Source: an uncultured Rhodocyclaceae bacterium | GTDB taxonomy: Bacteria > Pseudomonadota > Gammaproteobacteria > Burkholderiales > Rhodocyclaceae | Length of the DNA: 64,000 nt | Direction: 5' to 3' | NCBI GenBank assembly: GCA_907163075.1 | Contig: CAJQTY010000001.1 | Coordinates: 186,001 to 250,000, forward strand | Shown here: positions 31,401 through 38,237 of the stretch, piece by piece | Position numbering within the stretch: the stretch's first letter is position 1 | How the letters are laid out: each line of letters starts with the position of its first letter | Position numbers and translations under genes: made by a program | Notes under the pieces: generated by a model | What the model was told of the DNA's origin: nothing | Databases searched by the model: none | The model's input: only the letters and a program-made list of their open reading frames with translations

Positions 31401-33934
31401 TTGAGGTAATCGCCGCCGGAACTGCCGACCAGTTGGTCGTTGTCGGCTTCGCCGTAAAGCTGGTCGGCGCCTTCGCCGCCCCACAGGCGATCATTGCCGG
31501 CGCCGCCGAGCAGTTGGTCGGCGCTATCGCCGGCCAGGCCGTAGGCGCCGGTGAACTGGTTGAAGACGACGTTCTGGTTGGCGTCGCGGGTGACGCTCCA
31601 GTCGGCGCGCGTGGCTTCATACCCCCCGCCGCCCATCAGGTAGTCGTCACCGTCGCCGCCGAGCAGGACATCGGCTCCCAATCCTCCTGCAAGGACGTCG
31701 CTGCCGGCGTTGCCTTCGAGGTAGTCGTTATCGGCGCCGCCTTGCAGGGCGTCGTCGTCGGCACCGCCGTAGAGTTTGTCGTTGCCGCCGGTGGCGATGA
31801 GGACGTCGCGCCCGCCGTTGCCGTAGAGTTCGTCGTCGCCCGCGCCGTTATGCAGGTAGTTGTCGGTCTCGTTGCCGATCAGCCGGCCATCGCCCCAGAC
31901 TTCACCGTGGTCGCCGACGGCGGCGAGTTCCACCATTCCCAGGTTACGGCCATCGACGATGGCGTGCGCCGGGCTGTACCAGGCGGTGGCGGTGTTGCTG
32001 GGCGTCGGGCTGACGATCGGCAAGACAACCGGGGCCGGGGCGCCGGGCAGGTTGAGTCCGAGTTGTCCGGGTTGCCAGGCCTTGACCCACATTCCGCCAT
32101 CCGGTCCCTGGATGGAGAGCCGTTTGAAGGTTTCGCCGCCTTCGGTCCAGTCGGTGAGGATGTAGGTGAAGACTTTGCCCCCCTGGTCTTCTTGCCAGAC
32201 ACCTGTTCCTTTGTTGGTGATGCTGCCGGTGCCCAGGGTCAGGCCGTCGTAGTCGATGCGACCGAGACCGTCGCTATCGGTAACCCAGTCCCAGCCGTCG
32301 CCGCTGGTGAATTTGTAGGTGTCGGCGCCCAGGCCACCTGCCAGGATGTCGCTTTCTTTGCCGCCTTCCAGGGTGTCGGCGCCGGTACCACCAAATAGCG
32401 TATCGTGGCCTTCACCTCCACTCAGGGTGTCGTCGTCGGCGTTACCTTCGATATAGTCGTCGCCTTTATCGCCGTTCAATACATCGTTGCCACCGCCGCC
32501 GTAGAGGTAATCAGTCTCGGTGCCGCCGGTAATCGCGCCGTCGTTGCCGTCACTGCCGAAAATGACTTTGTTGGAATTGGGCGTGTCGATCGGGTCGTGC
32601 AGGCCGCTGACGGTAATGGTCTGGTTCTTGGTCAGGTCGGTGAATTCCCAGTTCCTGCTGTCGAAATAGCCGTAATTGGTGCCGTTGAGCCGGAGGGTGT
32701 CGGCGCTGTTGGCTTTGAGCATCCAGGTGAGGAAGGCGCTGCGATCCTTGAGCCATTGGTCGGTGTAGTTGGCTTTGCCGGCATCGCGCTCGGCGGGCGT
32801 CAGGGCTTTGTCGGCTTCGTACTCGTCGCGGAGGGCGGTGTGGATGGTGCCGAGAACGGCCCAACTGTTTTCCAGGGCGAAGGGGAGCAGGTAGCGCACG
32901 GCGAGGAAGTCGCCGAAGTCGGTCTTGGCTTTGCTGACCAAGGTGTCGCGGTCGACTTCGGTGAGGAGGCGAAGGCTGGTGTTGTTGGTGAGGACTTGGT
33001 ATTCGGCGGTTTTTTGCAGGGTGTAAAGATTGCTGTAGAAGCTTTCGCGATCACCTTCAACGGTTGGCGCGCTGTTAACAACGGTCTTGCCCAGCAGCGT
33101 CACCCGCAGGGCATTGAGGGCCGATTCAAGTGTAAGCTTGTTCTGTTCGCTCGACGACTTGAGTAGGCTGCCGATTTGATCCAGCGTCAGCGACGGGCAC
33201 AAGGTGGAGTAAAGCGCGTAGGTCGCAAACGCATCGGCTTGTCTTACGACGCTGTGATTTCCGGGGCCTAATGATCCGCCTACGGCCGCTTCAATCTGGA
33301 TCATCGTTGGGGGAGCCAATTGCGCGCCGAGACCCGTGATGACGGAAACTCCTTCGCTACCTCGGAAGTTGTAAATATCGCTGACCAAGGCCACATTGCC
33401 AAAACCAAATGCCGTCTTGTACGCGTCAATGGCATTACCGACAACGCCGCCGACACCGGGCGCGTTGTACATATACACCGTGCCACTGCGATACCATGAT
33501 CCAATGGCGGCGGCCAAATAGCCGCCAAGACTATGCCCCGCCACAGTGAAATTCGCAGACAGTTTGCCGGCGTCCATCCACGTCTGAATCTGGCTACGCA
33601 ACGCAACGAACTGGGGGTTGACGAACGAAGGAAAACCGGCCGCCAATATCGCGTCTGCCGCGATGTCAGTAACTCCGAATTCCGTACCGCGTACGGCGAG
33701 GTATCGCACGCCGTGCTTTCCGACCTCTTCAAATATCGTTGCCGCTGCACCGTTGGGGAAGCTGACGCTGTCGATGACTGCCCAGCGCTGTGAGAACTCG
33801 GTCGCTTGCGCGGAGGACATCCCGACAGCTTGTAGAGCATCGGTATAAGCCTTGCCCGATATTCCGCTTGTGACGTTTGCGTATGCAGCAAGAGCCAGAT
33901 CAGCCTGCTTGGCAAAATCGCCGATTGCAGTCAT
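25454..33934 (-). CDS. Giant RTX protein with N-terminal lipase-like domain
   Basis: Predicted secreted protein of 2826 residues. Residues 1-270 form an alpha/beta-hydrolase (class 3 lipase-like) domain: VRGTEFG, then the nucleophile elbow VAGHSLGGYL with Ser135, an Asp-containing strand VSDIYNFRGSEG and a late His in GNHSVV. From about residue 460 there are blocks of RTX nonapeptides (GGxGxDxLx) around 460-550, 690-1105 and further on, which fold with calcium. Residues about 1870-2570 hold nine repeats of about 80-90 residues of the type VENLTLTGxxAINGTGNxLxNxLxGN followed by RTX motifs. The C-terminal 200 residues end in the uncleaved type I secretion signal region. It starts with an ATGA overlap to the lipoprotein gene. 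There is no in-frame stop despite the repeats. The substrate of the lipase is unknown. Confidence 0.93.
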   Translation of the reverse strand: MTAIGDFAKQADLALAAYANVTSGISGKAYTDALQAVGMSSAQATEFSQRWAVIDSVSFPNGAAATIFEEVGKHGVRYLAVRGTEFGVTDIAADAILAAGFPSFVNPQFVALRSQIQTWMDAGKLSANFTVAGHSLGGYLAAAIGSWYRSGTVYMYNAPGVGGVVGNAIDAYKTAFGFGNVALVSDIYNFRGSEGVSVITGLGAQLAPPTMIQIEAAVGGSLGPGNHSVVRQADAFATYALYSTLCPSLTLDQIGSLLKSSSEQNKLTLESALNALRVTLLGKTVVNSAPTVEGDRESFYSNLYTLQKTAEYQVLTNNTSLRLLTEVDRDTLVSKAKTDFGDFLAVRYLLPFALENSWAVLGTIHTALRDEYEADKALTPAERDAGKANYTDQWLKDRSAFLTWMLKANSADTLRLNGTNYGYFDSRNWEFTDLTKNQTITVSGLHDPIDTPNSNKVIFGSDGNDGAITGGTETDYLYGGGGNDVLNGDKGDDYIEGNADDDTLSGGEGHDTLFGGTGADTLEGGKESDILAGGLGADTYKFTSGDGWDWVTDSDGLGRIDYDGLTLGTGSITNKGTGVWQEDQGGKVFTYILTDWTEGGETFKRLSIQGPDGGMWVKAWQPGQLGLNLPGAPAPVVLPIVSPTPSNTATAWYSPAHAIVDGRNLGMVELAAVGDHGEVWGDGRLIGNETDNYLHNGAGDDELYGNGGRDVLIATGGNDKLYGGADDDALQGGADNDYLEGNAGSDVLAGGLGADVLLGGDGDDYLMGGGGYEATRADWSVTRDANQNVVFNQFTGAYGLAGDSADQLLGGAGNDRLWGGEGADQLYGEADNDQLVGSSGGDYLNGGDGADKLFGDGSQSSNPDNYTFPQYHGDDVLDGGEGNDQLLGDGGADELYGGGGNDILLGDADGIPTDYQGADRLDGGSGDDTLYGGGKDDVLLGGDGADKLYGGAQDDELHGGAGNDRLEGDSGTAPAADQGKDTLYGDAGNDTLLGAGGMDILYGGVGDDELYGDADDVPVALQDNDALYGEDGNDYLRGYGGDDTLDGGAGDDELHGSEGNDALTGGAGSNLLFGEDGNDTLTATGADFLNGGAGDDTYLIDTSNATILDNTGTNTIRLLRAATMSDVTISNVVEGLALTYGSNVLLLKDAEAGTLPTLVAADGSTFDPAAITAHISKHLQGGTTNDVLEGGLGNDELFGLAGYDTLVGGEGNDFLDGGRDLNMLIGGLGNDTYRTTFEQWGWGCLDVIDKIVEAAGEGADTLIAYSYSAILPENVENLKLAPIDWSYSSGGGPRRGLGNSDDNVLDASGYTVMPSAVELDGGEGQDTMIGSDYGGTIFHVDNTGDQVRASGRYNSVISSVEFRLSDGFTNLDLIGESAINGWGNDEDNRLSGNSAASRLIGGLGNDYYILGPGDVAIENEGEGIDTIKQLVGDVREYRVSQDFANIENIAIGLDLGAADLIGDDNNNALTGNAYNNRLVGGGGNDTLVSNGDGTTIYSGGSFLTGNQGNDTLDGGSGDDALIGCKGNETYLFGRGYGADIISDVGGLDTIRFGDGVASIDILLSRQGNDLRIAIAGSEDTLTVSNHFAVPPYGVQYAIDQMEFSDGVVWDHNAINARLAAGNVNTLSELADVIVGSAGEDVINSLDGDDNVSGLGGDDYIDGGSGNDQLFGNAGNDTLIGGGGTDILDGGTGNDTYVFGPVSGGESISVVGDQTRERSINVVRFVEGVSPTDVKAHCYAQYGAGWVGLLVANNYWLSIDGFYSSEYSEYISEFRFEDGTVWSHDEVDTMSRSVFGTADDDVLLGNESYSLLFGFAGNDSLSGYGGNDVLDGGTGMDTLVGSVGNDTYIVDNVGDVVVENSNEGVDLVQSNVTYKLVANVENLTLNETATINGTGNSLNNVLTGNSAANILNGGTGQDTLIGNAGDDTYVVDNALDVVMENMDEGTDLVQSSVTYTLSDNVENLTLIGSTANNGTGNALDNRLTGNSAVNTLTGGAGNDTLNGGTGADMLIGGSGDDTYIVDNAADVVTENSNEGTELVQSSVTYTLAANVENLTLTGSSTINGTGNTLNNVITGNGAANTLDGGVGADTLAGAAGNDTYVIDDVGDVVVENAGEGTDLVQSGITYTLTANVEKLMLTGTSAINGTGNMLANTLTGNSANNLLDGGAGNDTLVGGTGDDTYIVDSTSDLVTEAASAGTDRVLSSATYTLAADVENLTLAGATAINGTGNTLNNVLIGNSAANILDGGTGTDTLTGGLGDDTYVIDVASDVVTENASEGIDLVKSGTTYTLNANVENLTLTGTTAINATGNTLTNVLTGNSGANILDGGAGADTLIGGNGNDTYAVDNVGDVVTEGSSAGTDLVQASVTYTLATNVENLTLTGTAAINGTGNTLANTLTGNSGNNVLDGGTGADTLIGGAGNDTYVVDNLGDVVTEAASAGTDLVRASVTYTLAANVENLTLTGATAINGTGNTLDNVLVGNSAANTLTGGAGNDTLNGGAGADKMLGGLGDDTYTVDNASDVVTENASEGTDLINSSITLTLAANVEALVVTGATAINGTGNALNNLLRGNTGNNVLNGRAGNDILDGGDGNDTLTDTSGTTFFNGGAGTDTITGGASAELFLGGLGNDTYTTGAGNDVILFNRGDGQDTFVAGGTGSDTLSLGGAFAYSDLTFSKTGNDLVLKEGVSDQITFKDWYAATPSKPVVNLQVIAEAMADFAAGGANPLLDQKVERFNFTGLVGAFDAARTATPTLTTWALTNALANFQLAGSDAAALGGDLAYQYGRNGTLAGIGLTAAQDVIGNTSFGTGAQTLQPLAGLQTGAVRLS
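26230..28330 (-). repeat. Nine tandem ~250-bp coding repeats within the RTX gene
   Basis: Nine copies of a unit coding for a VENLTL-type beta segment plus a GNDTLxGGxGDDTYxVD calcium-binding segment follow each other. Variants are VEKLML in the fourth and VEALVV in the ninth unit, counted from the N-terminal side. The copies are similar but clearly diverged at the third codon positions, so the array is not a very recent expansion. Confidence 0.85.
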
Positions 33935-34395
33935 TTTTCAATCCCATTCGTAAAAATCGATTTTTCCAAACCCATTGGTATGTTCATGTCAGAACAGGAG
34001 AAATGAGAAGGGTGCCAAGGGCCGGGAATATCGCCGCCAACTCTTGTATATCTGATTAATTCCCCCAATACCTTTCCGTCACTACGGCGAATAACCTTGG
34101 TATGGCTCTGCCACATATTCGGGCCGTCGTACGGATCGCCTTTTTTGAAATAGGTGTCCTTGTCATCGTAGTAATACTCATCGGATGGTTTCGCATCTTT
34201 CTTGGTCGGAATTCTTATGTTGCCGTACTGATCAAACTTCTCCGGCGGCAACTTCACCGTTTCATACACCTTGATGCCGCCGTCCTTGGCACATAGCTGC
34301 CGCACCTCTTCGTCCAGTCGCATTTTTTCGCAACCAGTTAGCAGCACGGACGCTGCAAGACACAACACTATTGAAGTCAGAAACAAATTTTTCAT
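33931..34395 (-). CDS. Small lipoprotein translationally coupled to the RTX lipase gene
   Basis: A 154-residue protein with a signal peptide and lipobox LLTGC (Cys22), so probably a lipid-anchored envelope protein. The mature part is polar (RLDEEVRQLCAKDGG, VYETVKLPPEKFDQYG, SDEYYYDDKDTYFKKG) and has two further cysteines. I do not recognise a catalytic motif. The stop overlaps the RTX start as ATGA, giving roughly equal co-translation. The position directly before a secreted lipase suggests an immunity protein, foldase or lipase inhibitor; this is inference. Confidence 0.85.
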   Translation of the reverse strand: MKNLFLTSIVLCLAASVLLTGCEKMRLDEEVRQLCAKDGGIKVYETVKLPPEKFDQYGNIRIPTKKDAKPSDEYYYDDKDTYFKKGDPYDGPNMWQSHTKVIRRSDGKVLGELIRYTRVGGDIPGPWHPSHFSCSDMNIPMGLEKSIFTNGIEK

Positions 34396-34456
34396 GCGGC
34401 GATCTCCCGAAGCGATTTGCTTTCGTGTTCATCCCAGTGTTTTGCTGTGAAGTTGT

Positions 34457-36595
34457 TCATTTCATCTCTTCCCCCACCACTTCCACCTTCGTGGCGTGCT
34501 GCTGACTATCAAAGCTAAACACCTCATCGACCTGCAACCCTCTCGGAATTTGATGCGTAATGAACAGCATCGTCACCTTCCCCTTGAGCTTGTTGATCGT
34601 CCTGGCGAAGTGCTCGGCCGTCTGCTGGTCGAGGTTAGAAACCGCCTCATCAAAGATCAGAATCTTCGGCCGCTTGAGCAAGGCGCGGGCGATGGCAATC
34701 CGCTGCTTCTGCCCACCCGATAGCCCGGTGCCACGTTCCCCGATCTCGGTCTGATAGCCCTCCGGCAGCTTCTCGATCACCTCATGGATCTCCGCCGCCT
34801 TGCACGCGGCAATGACATCCTCGAAGCTGGCATGCGGATGCGCCATGACCAGGTTGTCGTAGAGCGTGCCGGAGAACAGCACCGTATCCTGCGGCACCAC
34901 ACCAAACACACTTCTCAATTCATTGGCCGCCAGTGTACGGATGTCCTTGCCGTCCAGATTGATCTGCCCTTCCTGCGGCTGGTAGAAGCCGAGCATCAGC
35001 TTGGCCAGCGTGCTCTTGCCACAACCGGAGGGGCCCATGATCACACTCAAGTGGCCGGGCTTGAAGCTGAGATCGAGGTTGCGATAGAGCCAGGGCAGTT
35101 GGTCACCGTAACGGAAGGCCAGTCCGTGAATGGAGAGATAACCATTCCCCGTCTGTTCCCGCTGCGGAATCAGCGCATGCGGTTCCTGCGGCATGTCCAG
35201 AATGTCGCCCAGGCGTTTCACGGCGATGTTGGCCTGCTGGAATTCCTGCCATAAGCCGACCAGGCGCAGCGTCGGCTGGCTCATGCGCCCGGCGAACATC
35301 TGGAAGGCGACCAGCATGCCGACGGTGAAACCGTCGTTGTACATCACCAGCGTTGCGCCGACCATGAGGATGGATAGCGTCATCACCTGTTCGATGCCGT
35401 TGGCGATGACGTTGTAGGTGTTGCCGATCTGCTTGGTGCCGAAGCCGGCGGCGAGGTATTGGGAGAGAAGATCGCCGTACTTCTTGTCGATGTCCGGTTC
35501 CATCTGCAGCGATTTGACGGTGGCCATGCCGGCGATGTATTCGGTGAGAAAGGCCTGGTTACGTGCATCGAGCATGAACTGGCGATTAAGCTTGTCGCGA
35601 AAGACCGGGGCGACGAGCAGGCTCATCAGGGCAATGACTCCGAGCAGCCCGACGGCGATCAGCGAGAGCTGCCAGCTGTAGGCGAACATCACGGCGAGGA
35701 AAATGAGCAGGAAGGGGAAGTCGAGGACCAGGGTCACCGCCGCGCCAGAGACGAACTCGCGGATGGTTTCCACCCCGTGCAGGCGGGCGGCCAGGACACC
35801 GGTCGAGCGCAACTCGAAGTACGGCAAGGGCAATCTCAGGAGATGGCGCAGGACCTGGCTGCCGAGGACGGCGTCGATGCGGTTGCCGGTATGCAGAACG
35901 AGGTACTGGCGCAGCCAGGTCATGCCGCTGGTAAAGAACATGAACATGACCAGGGCGACCCCGAGGACGATCAGGGTGCTGCGGGTCTGATGAACCACCA
36001 CCTTATCGATGATGACCTGGGTAAAAAGCGGCGTGGTCAGGCCGACGAGCTGGATGGCCAGTGAGGCGAGCAGGACATCGCGCCAGATGGTCTTGTGTTT
36101 CAGAAGCTCGGCGGTGAACCAGCGGAAGCCGAAGGTCTTCTTCTCGGGCGTAAAACCGGCGATGTCGTCGGCTTCGCCGGCGGTGGATTCCTTGGCGACG
36201 AGGATCAGTTCGGGGGCCAGGACGGTGGCGGCGTCGGCGATGGGCATCGTCTCCGGGGTCTGGCTGCCGGGACGGAAGTAGAGCAGCTGGTCGGCTGAGG
36301 CCTTGACAATGAGCAGGGTGGTGAGGGCGGGGGGTGACGACTCAAGGGGTGGTTCGGCACGGAGGAAGGCAATCGCCGGGAGAGGAAGCTTCTGCCAGTC
36401 CAGATTGGCCAGCCGACAATCACCGGTCTTGATGCCCAGCGCTCGGGCGGCTTCGTGCAGTGTCGCCAGGCTGTACGGTGGGGGGAAATCCTGTGCGATC
36501 AGGGAAGCATCGAACGGGATCCGGAATAGACCACAGAGACTGCCGAGGAGCCACAGGACATCCTCGCGCCGCACTTCTCCCTGATGCTGCATCAT
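34457..36595 (-). CDS. Type I secretion ABC exporter (HlyB/PrtD-like, with C39-like domain)
   Basis: About 712 residues from the ATG pair at 36595/36592, which follow a GAGG sequence; the longer frame to 36739 is an accidental extension. The N-terminal 120 residues form a C39-peptidase-like domain in which the catalytic Cys pattern is not seen, so it would dock the substrate and not cleave it, as in HlyB. The membrane domain spans about residues 150-430. The nucleotide-binding domain has [17 protein letters not shown] and ILIFDEAVSNLD. It is the first secretion gene on the strand, followed by the lipoprotein, the RTX protein and the adaptor. No TolC-type gene is in the window. Confidence 0.95.
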   Translation of the reverse strand: MMQHQGEVRREDVLWLLGSLCGLFRIPFDASLIAQDFPPPYSLATLHEAARALGIKTGDCRLANLDWQKLPLPAIAFLRAEPPLESSPPALTTLLIVKASADQLLYFRPGSQTPETMPIADAATVLAPELILVAKESTAGEADDIAGFTPEKKTFGFRWFTAELLKHKTIWRDVLLASLAIQLVGLTTPLFTQVIIDKVVVHQTRSTLIVLGVALVMFMFFTSGMTWLRQYLVLHTGNRIDAVLGSQVLRHLLRLPLPYFELRSTGVLAARLHGVETIREFVSGAAVTLVLDFPFLLIFLAVMFAYSWQLSLIAVGLLGVIALMSLLVAPVFRDKLNRQFMLDARNQAFLTEYIAGMATVKSLQMEPDIDKKYGDLLSQYLAAGFGTKQIGNTYNVIANGIEQVMTLSILMVGATLVMYNDGFTVGMLVAFQMFAGRMSQPTLRLVGLWQEFQQANIAVKRLGDILDMPQEPHALIPQREQTGNGYLSIHGLAFRYGDQLPWLYRNLDLSFKPGHLSVIMGPSGCGKSTLAKLMLGFYQPQEGQINLDGKDIRTLAANELRSVFGVVPQDTVLFSGTLYDNLVMAHPHASFEDVIAACKAAEIHEVIEKLPEGYQTEIGERGTGLSGGQKQRIAIARALLKRPKILIFDEAVSNLDQQTAEHFARTINKLKGKVTMLFITHQIPRGLQVDEVFSFDSQQHATKVEVVGEEMK

Positions 36596-36609
36596 CCTAA
36601 AAACCTCAG

Positions 36610-36699
36610 TTAGCGGGTGATGCGCTTGCCGCCCTGGCGGTCGGCGTCGATGAAGCCCGGAAATGGCTGACCGTCTTCCTCCTGGGCGACGAGCATTTC
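36610..36699 (-). other. Short ORF directly upstream of the ABC exporter gene
   Basis: Minus-strand codons ending in TAA at 36612-36610 read MLVAQEEDGQPFPGFIDADR and then QGGKRITR. The codon use looks coding, and an in-frame upstream extension RRRPVQGE exists before a stop. It could be the tail of a lost gene or a leader peptide. It ends 14 bases before the exporter start. I cannot assign a family. Confidence 0.3.
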
Positions 36700-36739
36700 G
36701 CCCTGCACGGGGCGGCGCCGCACGACATGAGCATTTCAT

Positions 36740-37129
36740 CCGCTTTCAACTGCTTCGATTTCAACTCACCAATCGGGTGACTCCCTCAATCAACGTCAAA
36801 CGTCAAACTCATAGCCTGCCAGCGTTTCCGGCTGGCTGCACGTCACCAACTGAGATTTCTAGGGTGATTGTTCTTCGTTGTTATTGTGAATTTGTGAATT
36901 TGTGAATTCGGGTAAAAAATTTTCGGCGAGTATGCCGACATTCCGATGAGAGATATATGACGGAAGTCACGGATAAGGAACAAGTGACGCCAAGAACGCG
37001 GAAATTTCCACGTGTAGCGCGAAACTGGAGCGTGCGTTCGCGAGGCTGGTTATGCTTCTGAACCGAATACCCGGCAACAACCAGGTTCAGTTCCGTCCGT
37101 AGCGGGTTTAAGGAGTCACTGACTTATTC
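36740..37129. other. Non-coding region upstream of the secretion operon
   Basis: No convincing gene on either strand. It is AT-rich around 36860-36960 and contains a direct repeat of TGTGAATT (three times in 36885-36908). Promoters for the minus-strand secretion genes would be expected here, but no good -35/-10 pair was found. Confidence 0.5.
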
Positions 37130-37196
37130 GTCACACCGGCGGAAGCCGGTGTCCAGCTCGTTGATTTTTATGGATTCCGGCGTTCGCCGGAATGAC
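37130..37196. repeat. 67-bp palindromic repeat (GTCAYNCCGGCG family)
   Basis: It starts GTCACACCGGCGGAAGCCGG and ends TTCGCCGGAATGAC, like the longer copy at 25341-25432 but with a shorter centre. The two copies bracket most of the secretion operon. Confidence 0.7.
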
Positions 37197-37383
37197 TATT
37201 TCTCATTTAATCAGCGATTCCCTAGAGCCGACATTGACGCGAAACGGCTACCGTTTGAAAGACCTGTTCGAACAATTTGACGCCAAACCAGCGGAGATCA
37301 AGGCGCTTTCTGGCAACACATTGGCGCACACGCGGACAGCCGAACTGCGCGAGAAGATGTTGCGGGCTGGGTTTCCGATCTGA
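37192..37383 (+). CDS. Unrecognised 63-residue protein
   Basis: Plus-strand ORF reading RNGYRLKDLFEQFDAKPAEI in its middle and ending ELREKMLRAGFPI. The composition looks coding (amphipathic helices, charged), but the start overlaps the palindromic repeat, so the true N-terminus may be missing. It ends four bases before the right inverted boundary repeat. It may be cargo or a fragment of the mobile element that owns the repeat. No function is claimed. Confidence 0.35.
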   Translation: MTISHLISDSLEPTLTRNGYRLKDLFEQFDAKPAEIKALSGNTLAHTRTAELREKMLRAGFPI

Positions 37384-37386
37384 TCT

Positions 37387-37471
37387 TCATTTGCACTTAA
37401 TATGAGCACACCACAATGGAATGCGAGCACGTGCGGATGAATGCAAGCTCATTTGTAGTTATTGTGAGCCG
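37387..37471 (-). repeat. Right copy of the inverted multi-motif repeat flanking the secretion island
   Basis: Read on the minus strand it contains four GCTCRCATT-like motifs: GCTCACAAT (37469), GCTTGCATT (37448), GCTCGCATT (37428) and GCTCATATT (37407). The last is extended as AAGTGCAAATGAA. It is inverted relative to 23280-23380. It interrupts the IS4-like remnant on its right. Confidence 0.7.
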
Positions 37472-37850
37472 AAAAGGAGCGCTTCACGGACACAACGCCT
37501 TCCCGTCTCGTCGGGCAGGGTCAGACGACTCCTGGGCGCGTCGGCCGCCAGGACCCGCAAGCCCTGCCAGAGCGGGAATGACTTCATCGACCCGGCACCG
37601 CAGTTCCGCATTGAGAGGGTCGAAAATCGTGGCAAGAAGATGACTGCGCGCTTTCGCGAAAGCACTGGCGATGATCACGCGACAAAAGCGGGTTCACCGA
37701 GCCAGCAAGGCAAAGAACGCCTCCAGTCCGGCCTGTACCGCACCTTGTACGCCGGAGCGCAGGAAAGCAATCAGATTGGGCAAGGTCAGGTCACGCCGGC
37801 GAGTGAAATACCGAGGGTCGCGGCGAGACGTTTCGAGGAAAAAAGCGCTC
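37466..37850 (-). pseudogene. Truncated, frameshifted IS4-family transposase remnant
   Basis: Minus-strand segments in different frames line up as an IS4-type N-terminal half. They are RDPRYFTRRRDLTLPNLIAF and GVQAVQAGLEAFFALLA-like sequence followed by a stop, then IASAFAKARSHLLATIFDPL and NAELRCRVDE, then WQGLRVLAADAPRSRLTLPD and CVREALLFGSQ. The AAD near the start of the catalytic domain is where the first catalytic Asp of IS4 transposases lies. The rest of the gene is missing beyond the boundary repeat at 37471. It carries at least two frame changes. Confidence 0.6.
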
Positions 37851-37994
37851 CATATGAACGCCGAAACCCCATTCGTCAGGGTCAGCTACAAAATATGCCG
37901 GAATGCCAAGTCACGAGGATTGGACCAGCGACGACCCTGATCGGAGTCCTCTCGGACGTAACGCCGGTCGCTGGACGAAATCCGGCCCGGCGCT

Positions 37995-38201
37995 TCAAAC
38001 CACATCGAAACCGGCGTCTTCGATCGCCGACCTGAAACGGGCCGCGTCGGCTCGTTCCGGGTCATAAACGATGCTGGCCTGCCCGGCCTCCAGCGAAACA
38101 TCGACCTGTTCGACACCGGCCAGCGCCTGCAAAACGGCGGTGACATTCTTTACGCAACCCTGGCAGCTCATTCCGCCGACGCCAAGCACAATCTTTTCCA
38201 T
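37995..38201 (-). CDS. copZ: Copper chaperone, heavy-metal-associated domain protein (CopZ-like)
   Basis: A single HMA domain of 68 residues with the metal site GMSCQGC near the N-terminus and the usual beta-alpha-beta-beta-alpha-beta pattern (VDVSLEAGQASIVYDPERAD). It would carry Cu(I) to the P-type ATPase encoded 36 bases downstream. Normal length for the family. Confidence 0.92.
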   Translation of the reverse strand: MEKIVLGVGGMSCQGCVKNVTAVLQALAGVEQVDVSLEAGQASIVYDPERADAARFRSAIEDAGFDVV

Positions 38202-38237
38202 AGCCCTTGCCTTTCGATCGATAAAGTTGTTGCCGGC

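Noticed and set aside
30395-32398. 667-codon plus-strand ORF opposite the RTX gene
   Set aside because: Its Val/Ala-rich repeats are the reverse complement of RTX nonapeptide codons; long antisense frames are common in such repeats.
37421-38035. 204-codon plus-strand ORF
   Set aside because: It runs across the IS4 remnant, which reads sensibly on the minus strand, and shows no domain.
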